A stretch of DNA of 64,000 nucleotides from Aureibacillus halotolerans (GTDB taxonomy: Bacteria; Bacillota; Bacilli; Bacillales; DSM-28697), in contig NZ_SNYJ01000002.1 of assembly GCF_004363045.1 (NCBI RefSeq), forward strand, positions 186,001 to 250,000, in the 5' to 3' direction. Shown here one piece after another: positions 25,186 through 34,337 of the stretch (position 1 is the stretch's first letter; every line of letters starts with the position of its first letter). The notes under the pieces were generated by a model, which worked only from the letters and a program-made list of their open reading frames with translations, ran no database searches and had not been told where the DNA came from. The position numbers and the translations under genes are program-made.

Positions 25186-26097
25186 ATGAAGGTTGCAGCA
25201 GGGATTGACATCGGGGGTACAAAAACAGCGATTGGGCTAGTGAATGAAAACGGTGTATTAATTGGCAAGAAGGTTATTCCAACGGATCTCAGCCTACCAC
25301 CATACGAGATGATTGATCGCATGGCGGAAGAATTAAAACTGTTGTTACAGCAGTGTAGCATAACAGAAGATGGTTGTGCTGGCATTGGTATTGGTGCACC
25401 AGGGCCACTTAATTCGAAAGAAGGATCAGTGACATCGCCGCCAAATTTGCCTTCATGGAAAGGCATTCAAGTCACCAAACAATTGGAGAAACATTTTTCC
25501 ATACCGATTTCGCTTGAGAACGATGCAAGTGCAGCAACATTAGCTGAAAAATGGGTTGGTGCAGCACAGGATGCGAATGATTTTATTTACATGACGATTT
25601 CTACGGGCATTGGTGCCGGAATCTTTGCAAATGGTCAGTTAATTACTGGGAAAAGTGGGAATGCTGGCGACATTGGGCATATGGTGATCGACCCCGCCTA
25701 CGGTGCCCGTGAAGGCGAGTTGGAAGGTGGATTTGAGTATATAGCCTCTGGAACGGGAATCGCGAGGCATGCTTCAAAGCTTACAGGGGAGACGCTTACG
25801 GCGGCTGACGTGTTTGAACGAGCAAGGCAAGGTGATGCTCAGCTTCAAGCGTTTGTAGACACTATTTTTGAAAAAATTGGTGTAGGCTGTGTGTCATTAA
25901 TTAACACGCTTGATCCTGAGAAAATTGTCATTGGTGGCGGGGTCACAAGAGTGGGTGCTCCTTTATTCGATGCTGTCCAAGCCTTTGTAAACGAACGTGC
26001 GCTTGGTCCATCAGGTCGCGAAACAACGATAGTCCCTTCAGGATTGGATCAAGATGCTGGTGTGATTGGGGCAGCTGCGATTGTGTTTTTAAACTGA
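25186..26097 (+). CDS. ROK-family sugar kinase, glucokinase-like, lacking the zinc motif
   Basis: The 303-aa protein has the actin-like ATPase elements of ROK kinases: GIDIGGTKTAIGL at 6-18, GIGIGAPGPLN near 66-76, ENDASAATLAE with catalytic D113, and a late IVIGGGV loop. ROK enzymes normally bind zinc through GHM..CxCGxxGCxE. Here H165 of GHM is kept, but the following stretch reads DPAYGAREGELEGGFEYIASG, with no cysteine. ATG 25186 has GGAAGG nine bases upstream. It stands at the left edge of the sugar cluster and may be glucokinase (glcK) or act on another hexose. Confidence 0.8.
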   Translation: MKVAAGIDIGGTKTAIGLVNENGVLIGKKVIPTDLSLPPYEMIDRMAEELKLLLQQCSITEDGCAGIGIGAPGPLNSKEGSVTSPPNLPSWKGIQVTKQLEKHFSIPISLENDASAATLAEKWVGAAQDANDFIYMTISTGIGAGIFANGQLITGKSGNAGDIGHMVIDPAYGAREGELEGGFEYIASGTGIARHASKLTGETLTAADVFERARQGDAQLQAFVDTIFEKIGVGCVSLINTLDPEKIVIGGGVTRVGAPLFDAVQAFVNERALGPSGRETTIVPSGLDQDAGVIGAAAIVFLN

Positions 26098-26147
26098 TTT
26101 TCCTTGGAAAAATACATAATGTTTGGAGGTGAATCTGCAAGCAACTT

Positions 26148-26174
26148 AACGAGGGATCTTATGCTTCCCTCGTT
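26148..26174 (+). terminator. hairpin between the ROK kinase and the next gene
   Basis: AACGAGGGA pairs perfectly with TCCCTCGTT around nine bases. There is no T-run, and the following ATG begins three bases later, so it may affect initiation rather than termination. Confidence 0.45.
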
Positions 26175-26176
26175 CA

Positions 26177-26980
26177 ATGCATTTGCAGACAACCATGACC
26201 GATAGCAAACCGACACAAGAACATGCGATTCTTCTTGCTGGATATTTGCCACGAGCGGCAAAAGAGCTCGCAGAACAACTGCGTATAGAATTAAGAGAAC
26301 GTTCACAATCTACAACCATTCATGCTTTTCCTCATTTGCCAAGCGAAGAATCACTATCTGATCTAATTTCTACACATGGGGAGTCGTCTTGGATCATTAT
26401 TTATCATCCGGAAACAAAAGCGATGGAGTCCCTACACAACGCTTTTCATACTGTGTCACATAAAGTGATGATGCCGTATCCTTTGTTTTCAGCATTGAAC
26501 GTGTCGCGAGAGTTGCCAGGTTATGCGGCTGCGCTCCAAGTTATTGTCGATGGGATTGAACGAACAGAGGATACAGCGTCCTCGTTAGTGTTGGACATTC
26601 CACGCTTGTTTCTAATTAAAACTCCTGTCACGGCAGCACAGGGTCTTGCTCAGAATGCAGCACTTGTTCTAGGTTGGCCGTATGCGGATAGGGAGAGCAT
26701 TGAGGAACAAGGCATTGAACCGCTTGTGGAAACGCTTCAGCAGGTGTATAAACAGTCCACATATGCGTTTGTAATCATAGACGTTCAAACAGATGGAGAT
26801 CAGCTTTTATCCATGATTAAACAAAAAATTGACGTGTCTGAAAGGTACCAGGAAATCGATGAAGCAATGTGCTTCGGCAGTCTTCCAACTCCATTAGAAC
26901 GCGTTCGGCTCATTGAGATGGCTAAAGCGATTGTTGCTTGGATGTATGAGGAGTGTCAGAAACCGAAGTGGATTGATTGA
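26177..26980 (+). CDS. unrecognised 267-aa cytosolic protein in the sugar cluster
   Basis: I do not recognise this protein. It reads as an alternating alpha/beta fold: AILLAGYLPRAAKELAEQL near the start, SSWIIIYHP near 72, LVLDIPRLFLIKTPVTAAQG in the middle, and YAFVIIDVQTDGDQLLSMIK late, four likely parallel strands each followed by a helix. There is no Walker A loop, signal peptide or membrane segment. The ATG at 26177 lacks a Shine-Dalgarno sequence and abuts a hairpin; an ATG at 26195 is an alternative. It lies between a ROK kinase and a hybrid regulator, 24 bp before the latter, so a role in sugar sensing or metabolism is possible but not shown. Confidence 0.6.
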   Translation: MHLQTTMTDSKPTQEHAILLAGYLPRAAKELAEQLRIELRERSQSTTIHAFPHLPSEESLSDLISTHGESSWIIIYHPETKAMESLHNAFHTVSHKVMMPYPLFSALNVSRELPGYAAALQVIVDGIERTEDTASSLVLDIPRLFLIKTPVTAAQGLAQNAALVLGWPYADRESIEEQGIEPLVETLQQVYKQSTYAFVIIDVQTDGDQLLSMIKQKIDVSERYQEIDEAMCFGSLPTPLERVRLIEMAKAIVAWMYEECQKPKWID

Positions 26981-27004
26981 ATTTAGTACAGTGGGGTTTA
27001 TAAA

Positions 27005-28090
27005 ATGATTAAAGAACCGCTTTATTTACAAATATATAATGATATTTTGACGAAGATAAAAGAAGGCCATTACCAAAAAGGGGATCGTGTGCCTTCGGAG
27101 ATTGAGCTTGCTGAGGAATTTAATGTGAGCCGCATCACCTCTAAACGTGCCTTAGATTTGCTCGCGCAGCACCAGGTCGTTCATCGAAAACGTGGCAAAG
27201 GGTCCTATGTGCTTCATGATGATCATCAGCTGCACGGTTTATATGAACCTCAGGACACAAGACCTGCTCGACGTAGAAAGATTGGGTTGGTCGTTCCTGG
27301 GATTGGTGCGACCTATGGATTAGAAACGATGAGACAGGTTGAGAAAGAAGTGCGCAAAAGGGGAGACTTGTTGCTGCTCTTAATGAACGACAATGACGTC
27401 GTTGAAGAAGCAAATGCTATTCGAAAAGCAGTTGAAGAGCAGGTGGATGGCCTGTTGATTACGCCTGTGAACGGGCAACATTACAATGAGCAAATTCTGC
27501 GCTTAAGCTTGGAGAATTTCCCGATCGTATTTATTGATCGACATTTGCCAGGGCTTCCGATTCCAGGGGTTTATACAGACAATTTTGAGGCGGCAAAGCT
27601 GGCCGTAAATTACTTTCTTGATAAAAAAATTGAACGTGTTGCCTATCTAACGCCAGTGACGGATGGGACAGCTTCTCTTGAGATGCGTTTAAAAGGCTTC
27701 AAAGCGGCTGTGCAGCAACGGCAGCTTTCGTCAACGCAAACGCCTGTCGTTGAAGGTTCCTTCTATAAAAACCCTCAGCTGTTGTTTTCTGCTTTGGATG
27801 GATTGGAAGTGGACGCTTATGTATCAAGCGAAAATGCGGTCGATGAATTGTTAACACAATGGATGAGAGCAAATCAAGTGAAGCTTCCTCATCTTTGTTT
27901 TGATTATACGGAGAAATCTGTTCGTTCTGGCAGACCAGCCGTGTCCTATATTCAGCAAGATGAAGTCGCTATGGCACGTAAATCTTCTGAGTTGTTATAT
28001 CAACTTATTGAAGGAGAGGTTTTAGGGGAATTTCAATATTTATCGCCGTTCAAGCTGATATTAGGGGAATCCACTGGAATGATTGATTAA
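27005..28090 (+). CDS. AraR-type hybrid regulator: GntR DNA-binding plus LacI-type sensor
   Basis: The 361-aa protein begins with a GntR winged helix (residues about 5-70, with KGDRVPSEIELAEEFNVSRI and the GKGSYV wing). It then continues as a LacI/periplasmic-binding sensor domain from about 90 (KIGLVVPGIGATYGLETM) to the end. This architecture is that of AraR. The effector is unlikely to be arabinose in particular, because no araBAD is nearby. Its probable target is the promoter at 28111 in front of the Gfo/Idh/MocA genes. Confidence 0.85.
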   Translation: MIKEPLYLQIYNDILTKIKEGHYQKGDRVPSEIELAEEFNVSRITSKRALDLLAQHQVVHRKRGKGSYVLHDDHQLHGLYEPQDTRPARRRKIGLVVPGIGATYGLETMRQVEKEVRKRGDLLLLLMNDNDVVEEANAIRKAVEEQVDGLLITPVNGQHYNEQILRLSLENFPIVFIDRHLPGLPIPGVYTDNFEAAKLAVNYFLDKKIERVAYLTPVTDGTASLEMRLKGFKAAVQQRQLSSTQTPVVEGSFYKNPQLLFSALDGLEVDAYVSSENAVDELLTQWMRANQVKLPHLCFDYTEKSVRSGRPAVSYIQQDEVAMARKSSELLYQLIEGEVLGEFQYLSPFKLILGESTGMID

Positions 28091-28110
28091 AAAAGTATAG
28101 AAAAATGACC

Positions 28111-28139
28111 TTGACTTGTTAAATGTTATACCTTATAGT
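28111..28139 (+). promoter_or_regulatory. sigma-A promoter of the oxidoreductase operon
   Basis: TTGACT at 28111-28116 and TATAGT at 28134-28139 are separated by exactly 17 bp, 68 bp before the next start codon. The spacer contains TTGTTAAATGTTATAC, a candidate site for the upstream hybrid regulator, though no clean palindrome is seen. Confidence 0.75.
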
Positions 28140-28207
28140 CGAGGTGAAGTTGCTAAGTTTTACAAAAGTTCTGTGAGTACGTTAAAAACGGATCGCGAGG
28201 TATTCAG

Positions 28208-29296
28208 ATGACAAAAAAATTAAGAATTGGGATTATTGGAAGCGGTGGCATTGCGGGAGCACATGTGAGGTCGTATAAAAAAATGGACGACGTTGATATT
28301 GTCGCAGTCGCAGATGTGATTGAGGGGAAAGCGGAAGAATTTATTGCTCAACACGGTTTGGAAAATGCGAAAGCGTTTACAGGGCATGAAAAGCTACTGG
28401 AAGAAGATCTTGACGGCGTAAGCATTTGTACACCTAACATTGCACATTATCAGACAACTATAGACGCCTTGCGTGCAGGGAAACATGTGCTCGTAGAAAA
28501 ACCGATGAGCGTCACATTAGACCAAGCAGTCGAAATGGCGCAAGTTGAAAAAGAAACTGGCTTAATTTTGACGGTAGGATTCCAGCCTCGTTATGATCCG
28601 AACATGAAGGAACTCAAGCGAATTGTTCAGTCAGGTGAGCTTGGGAACGTGTATTATGTACAAACAGGTGGCGGAAGAAGACGTGGGATGCCAGGAGGCA
28701 CATTCATCCGAAAGGACCTTGCAGGTGCTGGCGCATTAGCAGATATCGGTTGCTATTCATTAGATTTTGCTTTGAATGCAATTGGATATCCAAAGCCGGT
28801 CACAGTTTCTGCCTATTCTTCCAATCATTTTGGAACAAATCCGGCGTACCACTCACAAGCAGACCAGTTTGAAGTGGAGGACTTTGGTGTTGCTTTAATT
28901 CGTTTCGAGACAGGCCAAGTGTTGAATTTCAAAATTTCTTGGGCGATGCATATGGATAGTCTTGGACCAAGTTTATTCCTTGGTACGAATGCAGGTTTAA
29001 AAGTCCTCCCTGCCGGACAAGGTCCATGGAGCGGTGTATGGGATGGCGGCATCGGTTCAATGTCCCTTTTCCATGATACGCTTGGACACCATACAGAATC
29101 ACCAATTCCAACCATTAACCATGGTCTTGATATTTTTTACGAAAAAGTTCGCGCATTTGCAGTTGCGATTATTGAAGGCACAGAAGCGCCGGTGTCAACA
29201 AAAGAAATTGTTCGAAACCAAGCAATTATTGACGGCATTTTACGTTCATCTGAAAAACAACGTGAAGTAGAGATCGAACTGCCCGAAGGAATGTAA
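28208..29296 (+). CDS. Gfo/Idh/MocA-family oxidoreductase 1
   Basis: The 362-aa protein has an N-terminal Rossmann fold (RIGIIGSGGIAGAH, residues 5-18) and the family EKP motif with K98 (VLVEKPMSV). The C-terminal substrate domain contains GGGRRRGMPGGTFIRKDLAGAG, then ADIGCYSLDFALNAIGYP, which places the catalytic aspartate-histidine-like region in the D-I-G-C-Y form rather than D-x-G-x-H. Such enzymes oxidise or reduce sugar hydroxyls with tightly bound NAD(P). It is the first gene after the promoter at 28111. The substrate is unknown. Confidence 0.85.
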   Translation: MTKKLRIGIIGSGGIAGAHVRSYKKMDDVDIVAVADVIEGKAEEFIAQHGLENAKAFTGHEKLLEEDLDGVSICTPNIAHYQTTIDALRAGKHVLVEKPMSVTLDQAVEMAQVEKETGLILTVGFQPRYDPNMKELKRIVQSGELGNVYYVQTGGGRRRGMPGGTFIRKDLAGAGALADIGCYSLDFALNAIGYPKPVTVSAYSSNHFGTNPAYHSQADQFEVEDFGVALIRFETGQVLNFKISWAMHMDSLGPSLFLGTNAGLKVLPAGQGPWSGVWDGGIGSMSLFHDTLGHHTESPIPTINHGLDIFYEKVRAFAVAIIEGTEAPVSTKEIVRNQAIIDGILRSSEKQREVEIELPEGM

Positions 29297-29321
29297 TCAT
29301 CCTCTTGAAGAGACGCCACAA

Positions 29322-29363
29322 GAAGAAGGTCCTGTCCCTGTGTAATAGAATAGGACCTTCTTC
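29322..29363 (+). terminator. inverted repeat between two oxidoreductase genes
   Basis: GAAGAAGGTCCT pairs perfectly with AGGACCTTCTTC around an 18-base loop. There is no T-run, so it is more likely an mRNA processing/stability or attenuating hairpin than a full terminator. Confidence 0.55.
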
Positions 29364-29483
29364 GATGAAGAAACAATGGTATAGGACAACTTTGTGTACT
29401 TTCATTCAGAATTTTCCAATATAATGAACCGACACTTGGCCATTAAGCCAAGAATTTCGGATTTGAAATGGAGAGATGAGTTC

Positions 29484-30464
29484 ATGACAGTTCGCTTAGG
29501 TGTATCAGGGGTTGGAGGCATATCTCATTTGCATTTTAGGCAATTGGCCGACATTGATGAGGTTACTGTTACGGCATTAAGTGACCCGAATGGCGCCAGT
29601 ATTGCGAAAGCTATCAAACAATTTCCGGAGCTTGACAACGCTCAATGTTATAGCAGCTATGAAGACATGCTACAGACGGAGCAATTGGATGCGATCTTGC
29701 TGTGTTCGCCACATACACTCCACTTCTCCCAAGCCATGGCGGCTTTGGACGCAGGGTGCCATGTTCTTATTGAGAAACCAATGACATGTTCATCGGATGA
29801 AGCAGCCACACTTTGTAAGCAAGCAAAAGCCGTAGATAAGGTATTGCAAGTGTCATATCAGCGCCACTTTATGCCTATTTTTCAATATGTGAAAGAAGCT
29901 TTGACCGATGGAACCATTGGTGAGCTGACGTCTGTAAACGCTTCACTTTATCAGCATTGGATGGTAGGAACGCGAAATAGCTGGAGACAAACACCATCTC
30001 TCTCAGGTGGCGGCATGCTGATGGATTCAGGCAGCCATATAATTGATGTTCTTTTGTGGACAACAAATATGACACCTGGTACGATTCGTGCCCATATTAG
30101 TCAGCAAGGGTCGCCGGTGGAAATTGATTCGCACATTTCGCTTCAGTTTGAAGAAGGCCCTCTAGCCAACATCGCTGTGATCGGGCATGCTCCGATGTGG
30201 GATGAGCGCTTTGTGTTTTGCGGCACAAAAGGGGCAATTATTATCGATAATGACAAACTTACTTTACGTTTTCCTGGAAACGACCCGGTTGTTCCTGAGC
30301 TTCCAGAGCAGGTGACCAACCAAGATAAAAGTTTTATAGACGCTATCTTAGGCAAACATGATGTCGTTGTCCCAGGAGAATTTGCGGAGAAAGTGGTTAC
30401 GCTTACAGAAGCGATTTATCAAGCAGCAGGATACGACCCAACTAACACAAAAGAGAAGGTGTAA
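29484..30464 (+). CDS. Gfo/Idh/MocA-family oxidoreductase 2
   Basis: The 326-aa protein has RLGVSGVGGISHLH at the Rossmann turn and the EKP motif (VLIEKPMTC). In the C-terminal domain GGGMLMDSGSHIIDVLLW carries the D-x-G-x-H catalytic pattern (DSGSH). I chose ATG 29484, preceded by GGAGAGATGAG; the frame upstream is not preceded by a site. It is followed three bases later by the TIM-barrel gene, so the two are translated together. Substrate unknown; an inositol- or glucoside-type polyol is plausible. Confidence 0.84.
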   Translation: MTVRLGVSGVGGISHLHFRQLADIDEVTVTALSDPNGASIAKAIKQFPELDNAQCYSSYEDMLQTEQLDAILLCSPHTLHFSQAMAALDAGCHVLIEKPMTCSSDEAATLCKQAKAVDKVLQVSYQRHFMPIFQYVKEALTDGTIGELTSVNASLYQHWMVGTRNSWRQTPSLSGGGMLMDSGSHIIDVLLWTTNMTPGTIRAHISQQGSPVEIDSHISLQFEEGPLANIAVIGHAPMWDERFVFCGTKGAIIIDNDKLTLRFPGNDPVVPELPEQVTNQDKSFIDAILGKHDVVVPGEFAEKVVTLTEAIYQAAGYDPTNTKEKV

Positions 30465-30467
30465 AGA

Positions 30468-31346
30468 ATGAATTTTGATATTGGTATGAGAATTTCACCG
30501 AACATTCGCGAGCTAGGCTACGAAAAAATGGCTGAGTGGGCAGCGTCTGTTGGTATCGATGTGATTGACCTCCCTGATCTAAATGAGGAGATAAAAGCAG
30601 CTTTAGACCAAGCAGGCGTGAAGCCGGGTTCAATTGATGGCAAGTATTTGCTTGGCCCTAGTCCTTTTTTAGGCAGTGATGAAGGAAAAATTTCAGAGGC
30701 ATTAAAAGAGCTTGATGAATCCTTTGCGCGATTTTCGGCAAACGGTGCATCTGTTATCTTTATGTGCTTGATGCCTCCAAACAATTCGCAGACGCGAAAA
30801 GAGAGCTTCGCCCATTTTGAAAACTCGTTTTATAAAGTGACTGAGCTGGCTGAGAAGCATAATGTGTACCTAGCTATGGAAGGGTATCCTGGGTCAGCGC
30901 CAGCTTATCCAACTCTAGGGTGTACACCTGAGACGATGCGCGCGATGTTCAAAGCAGCTCCTTCAAAGCATTTTGGTTTGAATTATGATCCTTCCCATTT
31001 AGTAAGACTAGGAATTGATCATCTACGAGTGCTCGAGGAGTTTAGTGATCGCATCGTTTATTGTCATGGCAAAGATACCGAACTCCTTCCTGAGGAGCAA
31101 TATTTGCATGGACATCTTCCGGCTACCTTTGGCTCTTCCTATGATTTCTCTGAAGGTTCTTGGCGCTACACAATTCCTGGTGAAGGGATCATTCAATGGG
31201 ATCGCATTGCTGTTCGATTAGAAAAAGCGGGTTACAAGCGTGCGGTCAGCATTGAACTTGAAGACCATCGCTATTGGGGAACGCTTGAAAATGAACAGCA
31301 AGGAATTGTCAAAGCACGAAATCATCTTGCTCGTTACCTGAAATAA
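30468..31346 (+). CDS. sugar phosphate isomerase/epimerase-like TIM-barrel protein (AP endonuclease 2 superfamily)
   Basis: The 292-aa protein has the metal-dependent epimerase/isomerase arrangement. E138 (MEGYPGS), D174 and H177 (NYDPSHLVRLG), H200 (YCHGKDTE) and E263 (SIELEDHRYW) form the usual four-residue metal site of the IolE/tagatose-epimerase group. Partners encoded beside it are two Gfo/Idh/MocA oxidoreductases. In comparable clusters this pairing works on keto-sugars. It ends the first sugar operon at a hairpin. The exact reaction cannot be named from sequence alone. Confidence 0.82.
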   Translation: MNFDIGMRISPNIRELGYEKMAEWAASVGIDVIDLPDLNEEIKAALDQAGVKPGSIDGKYLLGPSPFLGSDEGKISEALKELDESFARFSANGASVIFMCLMPPNNSQTRKESFAHFENSFYKVTELAEKHNVYLAMEGYPGSAPAYPTLGCTPETMRAMFKAAPSKHFGLNYDPSHLVRLGIDHLRVLEEFSDRIVYCHGKDTELLPEEQYLHGHLPATFGSSYDFSEGSWRYTIPGEGIIQWDRIAVRLEKAGYKRAVSIELEDHRYWGTLENEQQGIVKARNHLARYLK

Positions 31347-31355
31347 GTTATCATT

Positions 31356-31385
31356 CTACGGAGACTTTCATGGGTCTCCGTAGAG
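31356..31385 (+). terminator. hairpin ending the oxidoreductase-TIM operon
   Basis: CTACGGAGAC pairs perfectly with GTCTCCGTAG around TTTCATGG. No strong T-run follows, so termination may be partial. Confidence 0.6.
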
Positions 31386-31860
31386 CTATTGCTAGTGCCC
31401 TTTCTACTAATTTAGTTGGTCAAGATCAAAAATGAACCAACAAGGTCTTTCTCATTTGATCCACGCTTTATCATAAAGTAAAAGCGCCTACTAGTGAGAC
31501 TTCTGCAGAAAAAGAAAACACGACCGCTTCGTCAAAATACTTCGCTTTCTGCGGGGCACGGCTTCAGCTTCCTCGGAAAGCAGACTTTCCGAGGGGATCT
31601 TCAGCTCGCGCTAATCCCGCTAGAGTCTACGTATTTTGACTTCGCTGGGGCTTGCTTCTGCACATATTGTTTTTATTGTGTCTCGGTCTCGTATAGCGGG
31701 TGAAAAGCCGTGTTGCAACCAAATAGGCAAGTAAGTACATTGTTTCAAGTTAGATCACCTAGTGCCTTTTACACGAAATTACCAAAAGCGGCTACTAGTG
31801 AGTGAACAAGCACCACAGTTCTTTAAATGAAATAAGATCTTCGTTACCTGAAAAGGTTCT
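31386..31860 (+). repeat. composite dispersed repeat, copy B1
   Basis: This 475-bp gene-free region carries the B-type core at 31521-31670, framed by CTAGTGCCCTTTCTACTA at the left and GAAATAAGATCTTCGTTACCTGAAAAGG at the right, modules also present around the 55.3-56.2 kb copy. In the core CCTCGGAAAG pairs with CTTTCCGAGG across a three-base loop, and GGGAT pairs with ATCCC. Confidence 0.8.
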
Positions 31861-31878
31861 AGTCCTCTTTGAAAACGC

Positions 31879-31907
31879 TTGCGCGCAACGGATTTGTCTG
31901 ATAAAAT
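31879..31907 (+). promoter_or_regulatory. promoter of the lacI-xylAB operon with an overlapping palindrome
   Basis: TTGCGC at 31879-31884 and TAAAAT at 31902-31907 are 17 bp apart. TTGCGCGCAA over the -35 is a perfect ten-base palindrome, and TGAAAACGCTTGCG at 31870 resembles a CcpA cre site with two mismatches. Confidence 0.6.
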
Positions 31908-31935
31908 GCAAATGAATTCTTCTCATATTCAGAAA

Positions 31936-31949
31936 TGTGAACGTTCACA
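31936..31949 (+). promoter_or_regulatory. LacI-type operator in the xyl leader
   Basis: TGTGAACGTTCACA is a perfect 14-bp palindrome with the central CG typical of LacI/GalR operators. It lies about 22 bases after the expected transcription start and 50 bp before the regulator gene, so autorepression of the whole operon is likely. Confidence 0.75.
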
Positions 31950-31998
31950 GTCTCCACCATAAAGTTTAGCTGTTGTAGAAAAGGGGGGAGAGCCACGA

Positions 31999-33006
31999 AT
32001 GAAGGTCACGGTCAATGATGTGGCCAAAGAAGCTGGTGTATCAAGGACGACCGTATCTCGTGTCGTTACTGGAAGTGGCCCTGTGAGCGAAAACACGAAA
32101 AGAAGAGTGCACCAGGCGCTAGAAAGTCTAGGGTATATTCCAAATCTAATTGCACGTGGGTTAAAAACAAGTACCCAGTTTATTGGCGTCATTTCACATG
32201 ACATGAGAAACCCTTACTTCATCGAGGTGATGGCAGGTATTGAGTCTGTGCTTCGCCAAGCAGGTCGCACGATGGTGCATGTGAATTCTAATGACGATCT
32301 TGCCTTAGAGGAACGAAATATTTACCAGCTTCTTTCCACACGTGTTGAAGGCATGTTGCTCCTGAGCAATTTGGCTCAGGAAGGACACCCAATGATCGAA
32401 ACAGCAAAAAAGCAAGTACCTATTGTCGTCGTAGAAGGGTCCATTCAAGGGGTGCCAGCTGTAAATACAGATAACGCCAAAGGCACACGCCTTGCGTTGG
32501 AGCACCTATGGGAGTTAGGCCATCGTGACATTGGATATTGCAGCTTGAACAATGATATTTATGCGTGGCGCTCTCGTTTTAAAGCCTATTGTGAGTTTAT
32601 GGAGGAACAGCATGCTTACAACGAAGACTATGTCTTTATTGGTGAAGACTATATTGATCAGTTGAGTTACTATCATCATGTGAAACAACTGCCTTCTGCT
32701 TTGTTTGCAATGAATGATAGCAATGCACTCAATGTTTACAGCTGGTGTCGCGATAAACAAATTCGCATTCCTGAGGATCTTTCCATTGTGGGCTTTGATG
32801 ACCTTCCTGTATCTTCTATTATTGATCCCCCGTTGACCACGGTTTCACAGCCTGTCAAAGAAATAGGGGAACTCGCAGCACACACCTTGCTCGCTGTTCT
32901 AAACGCAGGACAGGAGAAACCTCAAAAAAACGTACATATTGTCCCAGAATTAAAAGTTAGAGGGTCTGTTAAACGCTTAAATGAACATAATGAATTGGAG
33001 GAATAA
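31999..33006 (+). CDS. LacI/GalR-family regulator of the xylose operon
   Basis: The 335-aa repressor has the LacI HTH ([19 protein letters not shown], residues 4-22), the hinge helix region ending [11 protein letters not shown], and a periplasmic-binding-type sensor domain ending in [14 protein letters not shown] and [19 protein letters not shown] precedes the ATG. xylA begins two bases after its stop, so it is the first gene of the xylAB operon. In B. subtilis the xylose repressor is a ROK protein; here a LacI type takes that place. The effector may be xylose or a xyloside-derived sugar. Confidence 0.88.
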   Translation: MKVTVNDVAKEAGVSRTTVSRVVTGSGPVSENTKRRVHQALESLGYIPNLIARGLKTSTQFIGVISHDMRNPYFIEVMAGIESVLRQAGRTMVHVNSNDDLALEERNIYQLLSTRVEGMLLLSNLAQEGHPMIETAKKQVPIVVVEGSIQGVPAVNTDNAKGTRLALEHLWELGHRDIGYCSLNNDIYAWRSRFKAYCEFMEEQHAYNEDYVFIGEDYIDQLSYYHHVKQLPSALFAMNDSNALNVYSWCRDKQIRIPEDLSIVGFDDLPVSSIIDPPLTTVSQPVKEIGELAAHTLLAVLNAGQEKPQKNVHIVPELKVRGSVKRLNEHNELEE

Positions 33007-33008
33007 TA

Positions 33009-34322
33009 ATGAGTTATTTTAATCGTCAGCCTATTCAATTTGAAGGTCCTGGTACAAACAATCCTTTTGCATTTCGTCATTATCAACCGGATGCAGTTGT
33101 CGGAGGAAAAACGATGGAGGAACAGCTTCGTTTTTCAATGGCATACTGGCACACACTTGTAGCGGACGGTTCAGATCCGTTTGGTAGAGGAAATATGTTA
33201 CGTCCATGGAATCATTTGCAAGGGCTTGACTTGGCAAAAGCACGCTTGGAAGGCGCCTTTGAGCTGATGGAGATTTTGAATCTTCCCTTCTTTTGCTTTC
33301 ATGATGTCGACATTGCGCCTGAAGGTGAGACGCTTGCCGATTTCTTTAAAAATGTAGACACGATCGTCGATGAAATGAAAGGCTATATGGCTTCCTCTGG
33401 TCGCAAGCTTCTTTGGAATACGGCGAACATGTTCTCTAATCCTCGCTACGTTCACGGAGCTGCAACATCGAACCATGCCGACGTGTTTGCTACTGCTGCG
33501 GCACAGGTAAAGAATGGCCTTGATATCGCAAAAGAATTAGGCGCTGAAAACTATGTGTTCTGGGGCGGACGTGAAGGCTACGAGACGTTACTTAACACAA
33601 ACCTTGAGTTAGAGCAGGACAATTTCGCTCGCTTCCTACACATGGCCTCGGATTATGCAAAGAAGATTGGTTTTGATGGTCAGCTGCTTATTGAACCGAA
33701 ACCAAAAGAGCCGACGACTCACCAATACGACACAGATGCTGCGACGACCATTTCCTTCTTGCGAAAGTATGACCTGCATAATCGTTTCCGACTTAACCTG
33801 GAAGCGAACCACGCAACACTTGCAGGGCACACGTTCGAGCACGAGTTACGTACGGCACGTATTCAAGGCATGCTCGGCTCTGTTGATGCGAATCAGGGAG
33901 ATACATTAATTGGCTGGGACACCGATGAATTCCCAACCGATATTTATTCAACGACATTAGCGATGTATGAAATTCTGAAAAATGGTGGTCTTGGGAAAGG
34001 TGGTTTGAACTTTGATGCCAAGGTTCGTAGAGGCTCCTTCCACGCTGAAGATCTAATTTCAGCACATGTTGCTGGCATGGATACATTTGCTTGGGGCTTG
34101 AAAGCTGCTCACGCGTTAATTGAAGAAAAAGTGTTTGAAAACTTGATTGAAGACCGTTATCGCTCCTTCACGACTGGAATCGGAAAAGAGATTGTGGACG
34201 GAAAAGCAACCCTCGATTCACTTCACGCTCACGCGTTGACCATTGGTGACATTGAGAATCTATCAGGTGGGCAAGAGTCGTTAAAGGCTAAAATTCAGGA
34301 CGTCATTTACGCCGTCCGTTAA
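33009..34322 (+). CDS. xylA: xylose isomerase XylA
   Basis: The 437-aa enzyme is a class II xylose isomerase. FCFHDVD near 96-101 supplies H98 and D101, [16 protein letters not shown] supplies metal ligand E229 and K231, and [18 protein letters not shown] and SVDANQGD give the second metal site. It converts xylose to xylulose in the cytosol. It starts two bases after the LacI gene, with GAGGAATAAT as ribosome site, and is followed 15 bp later by xylB. Confidence 0.97.
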   Translation: MSYFNRQPIQFEGPGTNNPFAFRHYQPDAVVGGKTMEEQLRFSMAYWHTLVADGSDPFGRGNMLRPWNHLQGLDLAKARLEGAFELMEILNLPFFCFHDVDIAPEGETLADFFKNVDTIVDEMKGYMASSGRKLLWNTANMFSNPRYVHGAATSNHADVFATAAAQVKNGLDIAKELGAENYVFWGGREGYETLLNTNLELEQDNFARFLHMASDYAKKIGFDGQLLIEPKPKEPTTHQYDTDAATTISFLRKYDLHNRFRLNLEANHATLAGHTFEHELRTARIQGMLGSVDANQGDTLIGWDTDEFPTDIYSTTLAMYEILKNGGLGKGGLNFDAKVRRGSFHAEDLISAHVAGMDTFAWGLKAAHALIEEKVFENLIEDRYRSFTTGIGKEIVDGKATLDSLHAHALTIGDIENLSGGQESLKAKIQDVIYAVR

Positions 34323-34337
34323 AAATGGAGGGATCGC

